Assembly: GCA_037176885.1 (NCBI GenBank)
Contig: JAWWNJ010000099.1
Span: forward strand, 682,001-746,000
DNA: 64,000 bases
Source: Favolaschia claudopus
Lineage: Eukaryota; Basidiomycota; Agaricomycetes; Agaricales; Mycenaceae
Direction of reading: 5' to 3'
The notes beneath the pieces were generated by a model. It was not told the DNA's origin and ran no database searches. It saw nothing but the letters and a program-made list of their open reading frames with translations. Both the position numbers and the translations under genes were made by a program. Below are positions 1-12,458 of the stretch, piece after piece (positions within the stretch are counted from its first letter, which is position 1; every line of letters begins with the position of its first letter).

Positions 1-224
1 ACAATACACAATATCATACTATGAAGTCTATGCTGCCTATAACTGCCCATAAATTCCGTGTTTCTACAAGATCGTAAACCACGGTCAGATCAGCCGCGTC
101 GGCGGTCAAACCGGCTGCAGCGGCGCGGTCAGCCTGACTGTGGCCCCACAGTCGGACGATCCTGTACCACGGTCAGATTGACCACAGAAGCGTTAATTCG
201 TCATACCCATGAAAAGAGAGGGTT

Positions 225-440
225 TAATATAATAGCGGGTTTGTGCAAAGCGACCCGGGTCGCTTTGGGACCGCTCAGATCTTGACAACGAGCAGTCTCA
301 GGTGTGAAGTCCCAGCGGCCTAGGAGTGCCCCAGGGCAATGCTCCTATAGGTCGCTTAGAGCTCACACCTGGAATCTGTTGTTGCGGAGATCTGAGCGAT
401 CGAAAAGCGACCTGGGTCGCTCGCACAAACTCTCTAATAT
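225..440. repeat. Foldback (palindromic) repeat, copy 1
   Basis: The two ends are inverted copies of each other, both containing GTTTGTGC next to a GCGACCCGGGTCGC-like palindrome, and the arms continue almost to the centre, so the whole unit of about 215 bp can fold into one long hairpin. A close copy lies at 45397-45603. No coding content is visible. It is probably a non-autonomous foldback or MITE-type element. The exact ends and target duplication are uncertain because both copies also share bases just outside the arms. Confidence 0.7.
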
Positions 441-1140
441 CAGATTGTACATAGCGGCACTCTGCGCTCATCGCAGGTTTTTTTGTATCGAAATTTTACA
501 CTATCGTTCCCATCACCTCGTTCCCGCCTAAACATCGACCAAGGTAGCCCTACATCTCACAAGCCCTCATCGTCGCTCACGCAACTCGGACGCTGCACCG
601 ACACACCGACATCACCATGCCCCGTGCGTCCCAGCCAGAGTGCCAGGAAGGCGGCAATCGACGGCATTTTAGCAGTCAATGTTCATATCGATTCCGATTC
701 GCGTCGTGGACACTTGAGCTTGTACGAGCCGACAGTCTCAACGAAAACAGCTCCAAAAAATATGAAGGGCACCGTATCTGGCGCGCAGGCTTAACTCACA
801 GTTGGTGTGTCTTCGGGGCAGATTTCAATTTGTTGAATCTGACAAAAACCTGGCATCCTAAAAATTTCCGCAGTTGGGAAGAAATACGGGCCGCATACTC
901 ATGGACTCACCAGCCCAGCAGACCAATAATTCTGGGCTGAATTTTTGAGAATTTTCGGCCGAACCGTTCGAAACGCGACTTTCGGACTTGGCAAAAATAC
1001 GCGACGCGTCAGTCATGTGATCTGTGACATCAGTGACACGTAACACATCGCTCCTTTCCGTCTTCCTTCATCTTGTGGCTTGTCCCGCGGCTTCCCGTGC
1101 CTCTACACACCTGAAGATGATACAAGCCAACTAATGCAGG
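441..1140. other. No gene recognised
   Basis: Short overlapping reading frames with no recognisable motif. I see no splice pattern, repeat or RNA gene here that I can support. Confidence 0.4.
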
Positions 1141-3010
1141 TTATCGACACGTCCCACGCCGCTGAAACGACCCGATAATCCCCAAATTTCGGCCTCTGAG
1201 GCTGATTACGTCTCCGATCGACATCGCGACTTCGCGCCCGTAAGACGCGTCCAAATGCCTCATCCGGGTGCTCTGACGACTATGAAACGTTTGAACTCTT
1301 TTGAGCTTGCCAACTATCCCCTCCCACCTCTCTTTGACTGGCATCATTTGCATCGCTGATTCACTCGCTCCTCACCCTCTCGATACTTTGTAATTAGCTT
1401 CAAGACTCGATGGGAACGTATGCGGAGAGACTCGGCTTCAACCACCTCGACACTCCACGACGTTCCGCCTCGTCAATTCGCTCGTCAACCGGTCGTTTCC
1501 GCCACCATCTCATATATCCTGATTAAAGGTGCGTGTTTCGTTCGCTCTCTCCCCCTCGTCGGTCTCATCCACCTCCCCTCAGCTCCTTCTGCCGAGCGCG
1601 GACCTCGCTGCCGAAAATGCGTCTCTCCTCTTTGCCCCTCCTCCCTCTTCTACCCTCAACGAGCTCAATTCGCAGCTCCCGGCGGAGGCTTCTCATTCGA
1701 CACATTTGACTGGATGGTCGCCGGCGGGCTCGTCAAGGGCCAGGATTCGTTTGCGACGTTGGAAGTATCCTGGGAAATGCGTCGACGTTGGATACTGGGT
1801 GAGTAACTTTCATTGCTGCGTCTCTGCGCATAACTAACTCACTTCAAGACCCGTTACACCAGTGTAACACCACACCAGCTTCCTCGCTCGAAACGACGCC
1901 CTCGACCCTTCCAACTCCACACTCCACAACCCTCATACCGACACGTCAATTCCAGCACGACAACGAACGCCACACTCGAGGCCGTCAAGATGCGATCGTT
2001 CAATCAGCAACGCCGTCCACGTCCACTCACGCAAGTCTGACCCTTACCTCCCGCTCTCTACGACGACGCTGACGCCCCGCCGCCACTTTCCCCCACGTTC
2101 CCTGTGTCTACTCTACGCTATGTCTACCTTGCCGCCGTTCCTCAGCCCAACTACCGCCTACCTCGCGATCCCACCCAACTCCTATTTGCTACCGCCGCCC
2201 GCCGCCATCGTCCCCAAGGGAACTTGACAGCATGTCGTCAATCAGGCTTTGACACCGCTGCCTTCCTCGCCAACACTCCGCCTTCTACCTCAAATCCTCC
2301 AACCAAGCTCCACTCCACCAATCCTGCCCCTCAAGTCATCGACACGGCGCTCCCGCTACTCCCTTCCCCCGATTCTCCCTCTTCGCCGCTCTCTCAACGC
2401 CGTTTCCCACGCGACCGCAATCCCCCGCGCTTCTTTCGCCATCACCACCTTCGTCTCCCGCCACCAGCAACTATCCCGACCCCGCCGTCTTCTGCGCGCA
2501 ACGCCTAAGTCCCCGCCCGCGCCATCAAACGCGCCGTTTCGACTCTGGAATCCAGCAAGTCAGCATCCAATCTACTAGAACGAGCGAAATCGACGTGCGC
2601 GGTGAGTCGCTTCGCCGGACATTTATCAGCACTGATTTATTAGTGACTTTTGGGGTGAGTCTCAAGACGGTGCCGGCTTCACTCTCGTGACTTTTGTATA
2701 GGTCGGCTTTGCAGCCCAGTTGAAACTTAAGGTAGGATTCTACAGGTATCGCGAACATATGTTCTGTTATGTCGCTTGCTAACGGGAATTTCTTTGGATA
2801 GATCGGTCGACATGAATTTGGACCTTCGAAGGTATGTAAGATATAAGACATAGTATATACATATGGTGGACAGCACCAGCTCATTATGCGCACCAGTAAT
2901 AAAAGGTACGTTGCCGTCTGTAAGAGAACCTCGCTGATTCCGACCCCACCCAGATATTGCGAAACAACGGGACGACGCGCACCATTCAAAAAGGTACATC
3001 ATTATCTATA
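1141..3010 (+). other. Possible intron-rich gene or gene remnant, unresolved
   Basis: The left part (about 1420-2500) is rich in Pro, Ser and Thr codons in several frames, which is typical of low-complexity coding or of chance. The right part (2560-3000) shows several GT..AG pairs framing very short exons, for example a coding-like piece at about 2700-2732 followed after an intron by another at about 2800-2830. I could not build one continuous reading frame. It may be an eroded host gene or a gene with micro-exons. No function is proposed. Confidence 0.2.
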
Positions 3011-3479
3011 GGAGAATCTTGCTGACCTCACTCCCACTTGAGGCTCGATACTGATGGCGGTGGGAAATAGCGGTATCCGAGTAATATGCCCGCCGGTGGA
3101 AAGTTCATTGGCGGCCACCATTGGCCGCTGTTGCATCTTGGTGGACGTTGTCGGACGTCAAGAGATGTTGTTGGACAACGGCTCCCACAGTACGGCAAGA
3201 TAAGATACTGATATCCGGTGACATCCGGCAATCTCCACTGGCGATCATCGGCCCATAATTCTCTTGTCATCCACCAACATCCACCATTATACACTGGCTT
3301 TCATTGAAGTTCTTTACTGGCGGCCAAGCTACACGTTTTCTATAATTCCATCCAGGCTAGTCATCTGAGGTACTGCCATATGGCCAACGGGCTTCAATGG
3401 CCGTCGCTGGCGCCCATAAAATCCCAGCCATCTTCGAGCGAAAACTCAGTTACTTCACCACTTTCCCCCCACTTCTGCT
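3011..3479. other. Intergenic region upstream of the two-gene KDZ unit
   Basis: Contains many short GGTGGA, CCACCA and TGGCGG motifs between about 3055 and 3320 in both orientations. Such subterminal motif clusters are common in large DNA transposons, but no clear terminal inverted repeat was found. Confidence 0.3.
3414..3424 (+). promoter_or_regulatory. TATA-like element
   Basis: CCATAAAATCC lies about 60 bp upstream of the ATG at 3480, a plausible core-promoter distance. Position and sequence are the only support. Confidence 0.3.
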
Positions 3480-5481
3480 ATGTCTCAAGACGTCCCCGCA
3501 ATCACCAGCGCACCTTTTCATAAGAAGCTTAAGGCTGAGCTTCAGATCATTGCATCTGAGATGGGCTTGAATTCTAATGCTACCGTCCCGAACCTTCGCA
3601 AAGCAATTCAAGAGCACCTGCGCACGCATGCGGAATTGGCCGACAACCCGAAGTATCTCACTCTCTTCGCACAGCGCACTGGCGCGGCTCCTTCTGCTCG
3701 AACCTCTGCGGACAAAGCCAATGAAGAGGCATTGCAGGAGCCTATTGTTCCCGAGACGGTCACCGGGTGCGCAAATTTATTCCTTATATCTCTCTTTCAT
3801 GAACGGGGGCTGATGGCACGAATGAAGCGCTAATCGCACTCTGATCGAGCGCAAGATCAAGACCGATCCGCCAGCCCAATTTTCGAGACTCTCTCTCGAG
3901 GACGGCGCGGCTCATCAGCGCAAATCGGTAGATGAAACGCTCGAGCAGGGTGCGTGATGGGTCTCCTCCATTTTCCTATTTAACTGTCTGTCAGATTCCG
4001 AGTCGGGATCGGATTCCGAGTCTGTTGCGAGTCGTCCCGCAACTCCCGTTCGCCAGGAACAAGACAAGAAGGCTCCGGCGCATGAGCAGAAGAAAGCAGT
4101 TCATGCTGCTCTTCCTGGTGCGAAGTGTCTCCTCTCATTTAACTTGATGATCGCTGAATATATTTAAGAGGTCATTCGAGTCAATTTTTTTGACATGAAT
4201 CGACCTCAGGCACGGCCGCATGAGGTCCCCGTTCTTATTCGCGACGTGAACATCGCGACACTTGCAGCCCAAACGGGCGGCGTTGAGTACGTCGCCTCCC
4301 TCAAGGAACTCCTTCCCGTGGCGTTTGCGAATGATTCCCCCGTGAAAGGTATGTGAGCTTTTTGACTGTTATCTGTCATATACTGACCATGCTGTTATAC
4401 AGAGCGCGCGGGGAGAATCTATCGTCCCAATGTTCGCCGCGACGCCTCCCCACACAATGTTGGGAAGGTGGAAGCTATTCTCGACGGGGCCTCTCGTCCA
4501 CTCAACATTCCCGAGCTTAATGCTTATACCCTTCGCGACGAGGGCGGGAGTCTTTTCTGTGACCTTTATATGTCCACCTCTGACGGTGTAGAACATTCTG
4601 ATGAGACTGCGCCGGTCGGCGGTAATGAGACTCCCGCGGTATGAATATCATTGACTACACCATTCATCTCGTTTACGCTTGCTCAGGATCAACGTCTCAC
4701 GTTCACTGGGGCAGGCAGCGATATTCCTCTTGCAATCGCGAGGGATCGCACCGTCCACAATCCCAGTGTCGGTGACACTTTAGACGCTTTCGTCGTGTTC
4801 CTCCATGCGTTCCTGAAGGAATCTATTCCCGAACTCCCGGACGCGGGTCATGTGTGGCCTCGTGCAAAGTATATTAGCACGATGCTTCTGCGCCACTTAC
4901 TTGAGGTAAAGGTTATGACAGTTTTGACTGCTTGGAGTCGTCCAACTGGCGGTTACCTTGTTCCGCACGGTAAGTTCTTTTTCTTGTGATTCACTACGTC
5001 GACTTATATTCCTATAGGCCATGGTGAATTCTCCGGGATGAGATTCACCAAGGACGAAGTTCTGCTTACCATCAACATCAAGAGCTCGAGCTCGAGCAAC
5101 GATAACCTTCTTTTTGCTCCGGACAACCTCGCGCCGTGGCCGAGAGCGAAGGAATGGTACGAGAGCGGCGGTAAAACTCACAAGGATTCGTTTGACAGAA
5201 TGACGACGTCCAAGTTCAAGAAGGGCCTCAAGCAGCGCCTCGATGGTTTGGATCATCCTCAGTCTAGCGCCAGCAGGAACCGTCGCCGCAGCCCTTCGCC
5301 GTCTGCCGCCGAGGGCTCCTCGCGTAAACATAGGCGCTCAGTCAGTGTTTCTAGTGACGATTCGGTGGACTTGAAGCGTCGCTCCAAGAAGAAGGGGGCT
5401 TCGAAGAAACGGCGGGGGCGCTCCATCACTTCGGAGAATTTGGACGACAATGTCCCTTTGCACTTGGGGTATAGCTATTAG
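3480..5481 (+). CDS. Hypothetical nuclear-type protein, 7 exons, upstream partner of the KDZ gene
   Basis: I read seven exons: 3480-3766, 3828-3949, 3995-4117, 4169-4348, 4403-4638, 4687-4969 and 5018-5481. All six introns are short, begin with GT, end with AG and keep phase, giving 564 residues without a stop. The N-terminus (residues 1-60) is helical and charged and loosely resembles a SAP-like DNA-binding hairpin. An acidic Ser/Glu stretch follows near residue 137. The C-terminal 90 residues are Ser/Arg/Lys-rich with several basic clusters such as KRRSKKK, suggesting nuclear localisation. No family was recognised. It ends 155 bp before the transposase start in the same orientation, so it may be a second gene of the same mobile unit, a common arrangement in large fungal DNA transposons. 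That link is inference. Confidence 0.65.
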
Positions 5482-5635
5482 TTTACATGTTGTTTGCATT
5501 CATAAATTCAAGTACTTGCCATTTGCGCGCACATCATGTTTACGCGGCTCAGTCTAAGAATCAAAAACGGTACACACAGCGCTGCAAACAAAGACACAGC
5601 CCTTAGGCATCTTGTTCTTAACCTTCACCACGAAG

Positions 5636-7846
5636 ATGCCGCCAACTGTGAGCGATCTGGTTCTTGTCCTCCAATTGTTTCTTCCTGCCGGACTCTCAAT
5701 CGAGGGAGCCTTCTACCTAATCGGTGTCATCATATCGAGTTATCCTTTGCTTCGTCTCCACATCAATCAAAGGCGACAGCCTCACCAGCCGGCACGTACT
5801 GCGTGGACGAAAACAATTCTGACGCTTCTGAAGGCCGCGTTCAAATCTGACAGTGACGAGGATGACTTGGTGTGGGCTACAGGAATGGATTTCACGCCAG
5901 ACGACTTCGCACAACGTATCTGCGACGACCTCGAGCCTCTGTATAACATGCTCGGTCTCAACCCGCAGAACCTGGCTGCACAATCTCCTGGCCTGCTATT
6001 TCCAACTCCACGACGTATCCTCTGTACCTCCAGACTTTCCTGCGCATTCTGCCCAGTTGCAGACTTGAATATCATCCCGACGCTTCGCCGACGTGTTGAT
6101 AATCAGACAGTTTGGATTCTCGACGAATCCTTTTGCTGGGTCCAAGCAGATCTTGTAATCGCCCACTGCGCGACATGTCGCGCGGATTATTTCCCCGATC
6201 GTATTACCTACAAGGATGCGAACGGGCGGCGCCGCCAGAAATTGGAGTTATCTACCGATTTTCTGCGCATCTCGAAACACGGGATCTGGGCCCACAAAAA
6301 AATCGCCCTTTTCCAAGAACACGCTGTTCATCGATTGCATGCCGGGTGGTCAAATTTGGCAGAATTAATCAACGACTTCACGGGAACGCAGAGAAAGCTC
6401 ACCTATCGGCAATCGCAACGGCTCTTTGTTGAACATTTTTCCCGCCGTCTCCTTCATTTCCACAAACGGGACAACTTCTCCTGCGATGCACAACCCAGTA
6501 CAAAATTGCTGGCAGAGGCAGTTCGGAGAGAGATCGGGGTCAATGGCGGTTTTTTAGAATCCGCGATGGCACATGGCTGCACGAATTGTACTCATCTCAA
6601 ACGCTATCGATCCGATCTTGCTGCTGAAGGAGCGAATTTCGGAGATGCACAGGGTGTGGCAGGAGTGGAAGCGGATGGTGGATCTGTACGCCCTTTGATT
6701 TCATTTTAGCCCGCACAAACTAACGTCCCCGATGAAAGAACGCCAACGCACCTGATGTAGGTGAAAATCCTTTCGATCCGCCTGCACAGCAAGATGCTCC
6801 GCCGGCCGGGCAACCGCGAGGATATGTTCGATTAGCAGTGATGGATGGAAAAAACATACCACATCAGGTGCGTTGAGATTGATGCTACTAGTAGCGCACG
6901 GTCGTTGATTTTGTTTTATTTTGCTTAATAGAAATGTGCACTTGACCAATGCGAGAGACCGCTCGTTAATTACAAAAATGGTCGTTTTTGCGAAGTGCAT
7001 CTCAATCTGCAAAATGTTTGCGGTATCGTTCCGTGCGGGCTCCCTGTTCGGAGTCCTGGTGCTCTCACCTGTGCAACGGAATCCCACATTCAATGGCACC
7101 GGGATTACAGCTCCCGTTTTGCTCGCCTGTCATTTCCAGGAGTGCGTCGGGTCATTCGTCGACAACAGGAGCATAGCGGAAGCAGCGAACAGCATGGACC
7201 CACCCTTGAAGTCGCCCTTCCCCCGCTCGGCGACACTCCGGGGAATCAGGTGGTACACACTTTCAAAGCAAAGTCGACGTATTGTTTGCAGACGGTTCAG
7301 TGGGCCTGTGGCTATCCAGTGGGATGGGGCAAATGTTATCGCTCGGAGAGCTCATCTCAGGTCTTGGGCATTCTCAATCGCATCTGGGCAAATTTCCCGA
7401 ACTTCAAACCCAGCTTCGTTGCATACGATGACGCCTGCAATCTGCTGCGCCACATTATCACCCAGAATCCCAATGATCCGTGGATCCTCACGACCAAGTT
7501 CATCGTAGATGCCTGGCATTACATCAATCATCGCGCCACCGACATTCTTTGCCGCTTGTGGTGCAATCCCGCACCCAAAAATGGCTCTCAACCAGATCTG
7601 GTGCTGGTGGAAGAGGACTCTAATGGTATTCAGCATGAAACCCGGGCGTTCAATACTGAGACAGCGGAGCAGCTGAACTCGTGGCTCAGTGGTTTTGAGT
7701 CGCAACTCCGACACATGTCCGATGTCAACTATGACTTCTATGTTCACGTTCTACTGATGATTTACGCAGAGCGGGTTGATAAACATGTCGCAGGGAAGGC
7801 CTTGCAATTGACGGCGGAATTTTGGGCAGAGGCTACTGGCGAATAG
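5636..7846 (+). CDS. KDZ-type transposase with CxC5/CxC6-like cysteine clusters
   Basis: The start is the ATG at 5636 (MPPTVSDLVLVLQ). The first exon runs to 6685. Then come short introns, an exon ending at about 6871 (IPHQ), and a last exon from 6925 to the stop at 7846. The exon 2/3 boundaries are approximate. A first cysteine cluster (CTSRLSCAFC near residue 130, CATC near 178) matches the CxC5 module known next to KDZ transposases. A second (HGCTNC near residue 312, then KCALDQCERPL and GRFCEVH after 6925) matches CxC6. The C-terminal core has the sequence YDDACNLLRH and then DAWHYINHRATD with a downstream CNP, which I associate with the KDZ catalytic region. KDZ elements are DDE-type cut-and-paste transposons expanded in mushrooms. 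Every exon is open, so the gene may be functional. Confidence 0.75.
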
Positions 7847-9985
7847 TGGATATATCACAACCTATTTAATCCCAACTACAGCATCGACGGACGGATTATT
7901 AGGACGCAATATCAGTAGTATATTTGTGCCAAAAGTAGTTTTCTGTCACTCTGGACATACATACAGCATAAGATAATTCTAACAAGTCTTATATATGTGG
8001 CATTCTTACGATGTACGCGAAAGAGCGAAGCAAAAACGCGGCACGTGACCGTGTCGAGCTTTTCGTTCCGCTCAAAATTCGGATGATGAACGGGATGAAT
8101 GGCTAATTTAAACATATAACAATAGTATCTAGAGCTTAGGGCTTCCCTGAACGAGTATTTCACAATATACAACGAAAAGAATCGTCTCCTTCCTAATTGA
8201 GGACCTTGGTTCAAAAACCGGATGTTTATCGGGATTGTGATGATAATTTTCGCCAAGAATTCGAGAACAGCGACGTTAGGGTAACGAGACTCTGTTATGT
8301 AAGTATGTGCATCCCTGAAGTCGTACTTTACATGTAACTGCACAAATGATCCGCGTTACTTGAAGTCGTTAGTAAAAGTGTACGAGCATCATTGTCAAGG
8401 AAACACTTTGCTAGACTCCATTGGCACCCATTCAATTTTGTTTTTATCCAGAACCCATTGAGTTCTATCGCGTTCCAGTGATATCCACTGGAATACAATG
8501 GCCATCTGGCCGAACGAGGAACCACTGACTTCCATTGCATCGCACCGGAGGATAGTAAAAGACAATGAATTCCAATGATTCAGTGTCAGCTTGAGAGCCA
8601 GCAAACTCCAGTGAAGAACATCGACTTCCGCTGGCTGCATTTATACCAGTGTAGTCCATTGAACTCCATTGATTCGGCAAATGCTGTCCAGTGGTAGACA
8701 GTGCCGAACACTGCCGAACACTGCCGTTTCCACTGCCGCGTATATTACTGCGGTATCCAGATACCGGCGGAGTTTGAATTGCCGGCCCGCGGGTCCCACC
8801 GCTCCGACCTCTCAATGCCAGCAATCAAGCAGCCATAAATTGCAGCGCTGGGCGAAATAATGGCAAGAGGCCGGTGCACAAATTACCTTGCTTGACAAGG
8901 TCTCTCCAACCTCATAATTAGCTAAGCAGCACATCGGATGCAACCCATTGATGCCCGTCTTCGTCCGATGCGCAGCTTCGTAAATATTGACAATCAGGTC
9001 TGCGTCTTCATCGAGATCGATCGGTATAAACGAGAATCGAAAACGAAAACGTCGCTAGCTGATATGTATCAGCCGGCCTGCGAGGCCATCAACTCCATCA
9101 ATCCCGATATTCAGAAACGAAAAAAACTGGTATCAACACGGCAAAGCAGCCGTGATTGATGTTACAGTCACATATGTCCGGCCTGATGATCAAGTCATCA
9201 GCCGTATCTCGGCGATTTCCGAGTGGCTGTACTAGGTCACCTTACACACAAAATCCACCGCCGATTTGCCATCCTCATATTAGGGACTCGGTGTATAGTG
9301 TAGATAGATTGTTTTGGTGCCAATAGTCAATGTTCATAGGGTTATAAGTTGCGGAAGTGCCCCAGCAAGGAAATTATGCTTGCTCAAGGCATGCCGCAAA
9401 TCAATAGTTACCAAGTGCGTTAACATGCAAAGCATTATTTCAGGGAAGCCTGGAGTTAGTATACAGCCTTTGATGTGCTCAATGCCGCTGCTGTCTGACT
9501 TTCAGCAGAATCCATCATCAGATTTTTGAGAAAGACCTGCTTTTGAACCGGGTGCCCAATCAGGAAGGAGCTTCTCGTTTCTTTGTAGTTTGCGGGGCAA
9601 CTACTGATTCAGGGAAGCTTAAAGTCAGATATACTATTGAGATAGGGTGAAGCTAAGCATCCAAAAAGAATTGGGCCAATTCATCACCAGAATATTTAAA
9701 AGGACACCGAAACGCAAGGAGAGTTCAACATGGTCATGTGCCTCAATCTTTCGCGTCAATCGTCGGATTGCTGCATATTTGCTGCTTGGTAGAGTTATTG
9801 AATGCTTTTTGTATGTCTATAGCGCCGCCAAATGTGTTATTGCGCTAAAATTCTACCGATACTGAGTTCTGATAACCCAAAGGTCCCGAACACTCTGTCA
9901 ACTTCAATCCTTAACACCGTATGAAAGCGAAATTATATTCGGAGCAACGCTGTAATGTAGTCTACTGGAACGAAAGCATGCCCGA
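7847..9985. other. Long intergenic region downstream of the KDZ gene
   Basis: AT-rich at 7850-8400. From 8400 to 8760 it has many TCCATTG and TCCAGTG motifs, possibly subterminal repeats of the KDZ unit, and two tandem GCCGAACACT repeats near 8703-8725. Reading frames here are short and unlike known proteins. No clear inverted repeat pairs with the region before 3480, so the borders of the mobile unit remain open. Confidence 0.35.
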
Positions 9986-10562
9986 TTAGTTGTATTCATC
10001 ATCGATACCTGGCATTGGATGGTCGCGTGCTATCTTCTTGAAAATCGGACTTATGATGTCCGAGTTGAGCGCCGCAGCGTAGTCAAAGTCATCGGAATCG
10101 GAGTCAGCTAGTTCCTGTGTGTTTGAGGGAGGTGACTGGAACAGACTGTCGACATCGATAATCGAATTGGAGGGCGAGGGGGCTGTAAATAGAATCAACA
10201 TTAATTCTTGGATCGCAATAATCACGCAGGCTTACGAAGTTGAGATGAACTACTCTAGCAACAGGCTGCAATTTCTTCGGAGTCGATGGAGTAGCTGAAA
10301 AGCTTGCCTGGCTGAGCATCGCAATTTGCTTTCGCAGGGTCTCATTTTCCTGTTGTGTGGCTTCGAGATTATTTCGGAGTTGCCTGCTTTCCTTGACTGT
10401 GAGGAGCTCCGCATCAGCGATGCGCTTCTTCTCAGAAGCGCGAGCCTTTCGCTGCGCTTGACTCTTCATCCGGCTTTGAAGCGAGTTGTTGGGGTTCTGT
10501 AACACTCCCGAGGATATCATTTCTTGAATAATTCGCGCATTTTGCGCATCTTGTTCCTTCAC
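9986..10562 (-). CDS. bZIP-like / coiled-coil protein, two or three exons
   Basis: The main exon (10562 down to about 10243) encodes a basic stretch, SQAQRKARASEKKR, followed by a leucine/glutamine-rich heptad region (LRNNLEATQQENETLRKQI). This is the order expected of a bZIP DNA-binding and dimerisation segment, although the basic region is not a perfect match. A GT..AG intron of 43 nt keeps frame into an acidic C-terminal exon (DSDSDDFDYAAAL) ending at 9986. Upstream, an exon at about 10614-10660 (FWRQYY) can be spliced through a 30-nt intron into the main exon in frame. The true start is therefore probably upstream, and no ATG was found for it. It could be a transcription factor or a transposon-borne protein. 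Confidence 0.45.
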
Positions 10563-10664
10563 GCTACAACCGACTTCAGCTGTATAGAAGACAAGAAAGA
10601 TGGTATCTCACAATAATATTGCCTCCAAAATTGGACGATTCGTGGGCTTGATTTGGTTGTCTTC

Positions 10665-11400
10665 AGCGTGATCGTTCGGAAGGTGCAGATTGATTATCAC
10701 CCTTTACGCCGGGGGGCAACAGGCAAGGTTAAGAGTCAAGGGTCAACCACCCCGAAGCTGACCCGACCTTGTCCCCGGGGCAATTGGGGGGCAAGTTTAT
10801 TTATTTGTATTTATTTATTTTCCAAACAGGGAAATTCTACGATTTCAATCTACGCTACATTCGCCGTCTCTGGCTTTGTTTTCGACCCTCTAAAAACCAA
10901 ATCTTGGCTGATTGCTTAGCTGTTGAATAAGAGGATGCCCAGAGCATACTAGAGTTGTTTTCCACTGTTCCCAACATTGTAAAATGTAAATGAGAAAGTT
11001 TTCTGAGGGCTGGTGTTACCTGTCACCGGCATTCAAGAAGTCACCAGTTGCACTGTACACCCAGTTAGTAGAGGGATCTGCTATGCGGCCAAACAATGTG
11101 GTCAGAGAAGAGATTCTCAGCAACGACCAGCCACCTGGTCCTTGAATCGTCCCCAATTCCTTCCTCCAGCGAGTCCAAGAGCGAAAGCGTGTGATTCATT
11201 ATTTCCCTTGTGTGTGTTTCTCGGAATATAAGTTCCATTACATCTGACATTGAGTTATTTCTTTGGGAGTTGTTGTGCATCAATTTGCTAAGGTAAGCAT
11301 AGACGACTTGCTCATGTTACTACGAGTAGTCTCGAATACCCAGACGTTCCTCCGCAGTCCGAGAGGGCGAGATTATGTAGATATATCGGAGGATTCGGAG
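10665..11400. other. No gene recognised
   Basis: Contains a short TATTTATT-rich stretch near 10797-10820 and G/C-runs near 10700-10790. I see no coding pattern, RNA gene or repeat that I can support. Confidence 0.35.
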
Positions 11401-11836
11401 CTACTTCCTAATCTGTAATTTCAATGACAGGTTTTGGCGTTTGATTGATTTTGAGGGTGATCGGAACAAGGGCGTGAGAACGTCTGGGCCACCATTGGGT
11501 CACCGCTTCGCGCGTCACCGCGTCCACGCCGTTCGCTCGCGTCCGCCGCCACCTACAGGACCATGCCTCCGGAGGGTGGGGACCGTCACCCCGCCCTCCG
11601 CGAGCGCTCTCAGCACTTCCTACATGATGCGCGGCGGCGCGCAGCCACTCAATATCATTCGCCCTAAGGCATAAGGCCTTATCAAGGTTAAGGCTTAACA
11701 TAAGCCTTACGTTAAGGCCTTAAGGTTGATGCCGGCAAATGAAAGCCGAGCGTCACCAAAGAAATTGCCGACAGGCACCGCAGGGCAACACTCGAACATC
11801 GGCCATCAGCGCTTCAGCATTCCCTGGTGCCACTTA

Positions 11837-12210
11837 CAGCCGTTTTGGAAACAATATACGGGTTTCGATCAACTGGTGCTCACTCGTTTGTGCTTACTTT
11901 TGTTTTGCTTCCCATCACCAGCTCCACTTCAGCCGAATTTGAGTTTTGCTTCCGGCACCCAGAGAACACCAGGAAAAAACAGGGGGTTAACAGAACCGAG
12001 GATTAAGACTCAGCTGCTACTTGCCCAGAGCTCGACACGGCCATGACTTGCGAGCAAGGGCCAAAACAAGGGACCAGCGGCACTTGATGCGGTACGGCAA
12101 CGCCCCACAAAGTGGTGCGGCTTTGCCGATGACAGAATCGTCAACAAACGTAAGCACAAACGAACGAGCACCACTCAATCAAAACCCGTATATTGTTTCC
12201 AAAACGGCTG
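11837..12210. mobile_element. Mariner-type MITE, copy 1 (TA target)
   Basis: Flanked by TA on both sides (11835-11836 and 12211-12212). Terminal inverted repeats begin CAGCCGTTTTGGAAAC and extend for about 45 bp. A shorter relative of 226 bp lies at 49611-49836. TA duplication plus such ends fits non-autonomous Tc1/mariner elements. This copy is longer by about 150 bp in the middle. Confidence 0.8.
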
Positions 12211-12458
12211 TAAAGCCGTGTGAGCCTACAAGTAGCTCGGCAAAGAAAAAAAAAGGATTTGTCTGTAAGTGCAATAATATGATGCTTGGTACTGGATTGA
12301 GTGTGAATGAATCATCTTCTGGCACCCCTGGCATGCCTCTTGTCAATGGTCAGAACTGCAGCACTAGTACACCAGACACACAGAATTCGGCGCCTTGGAG
12401 GGTGGGAATTATCTACCTAAAAAGGAAATTAAGGGCTCTAAGGTCTTAAGGCTTATTA

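Noticed and set aside
7912..8343. A 143-codon minus-strand open frame
   Set aside because: AT-rich, with no recognisable motif and no promoter or splice context.
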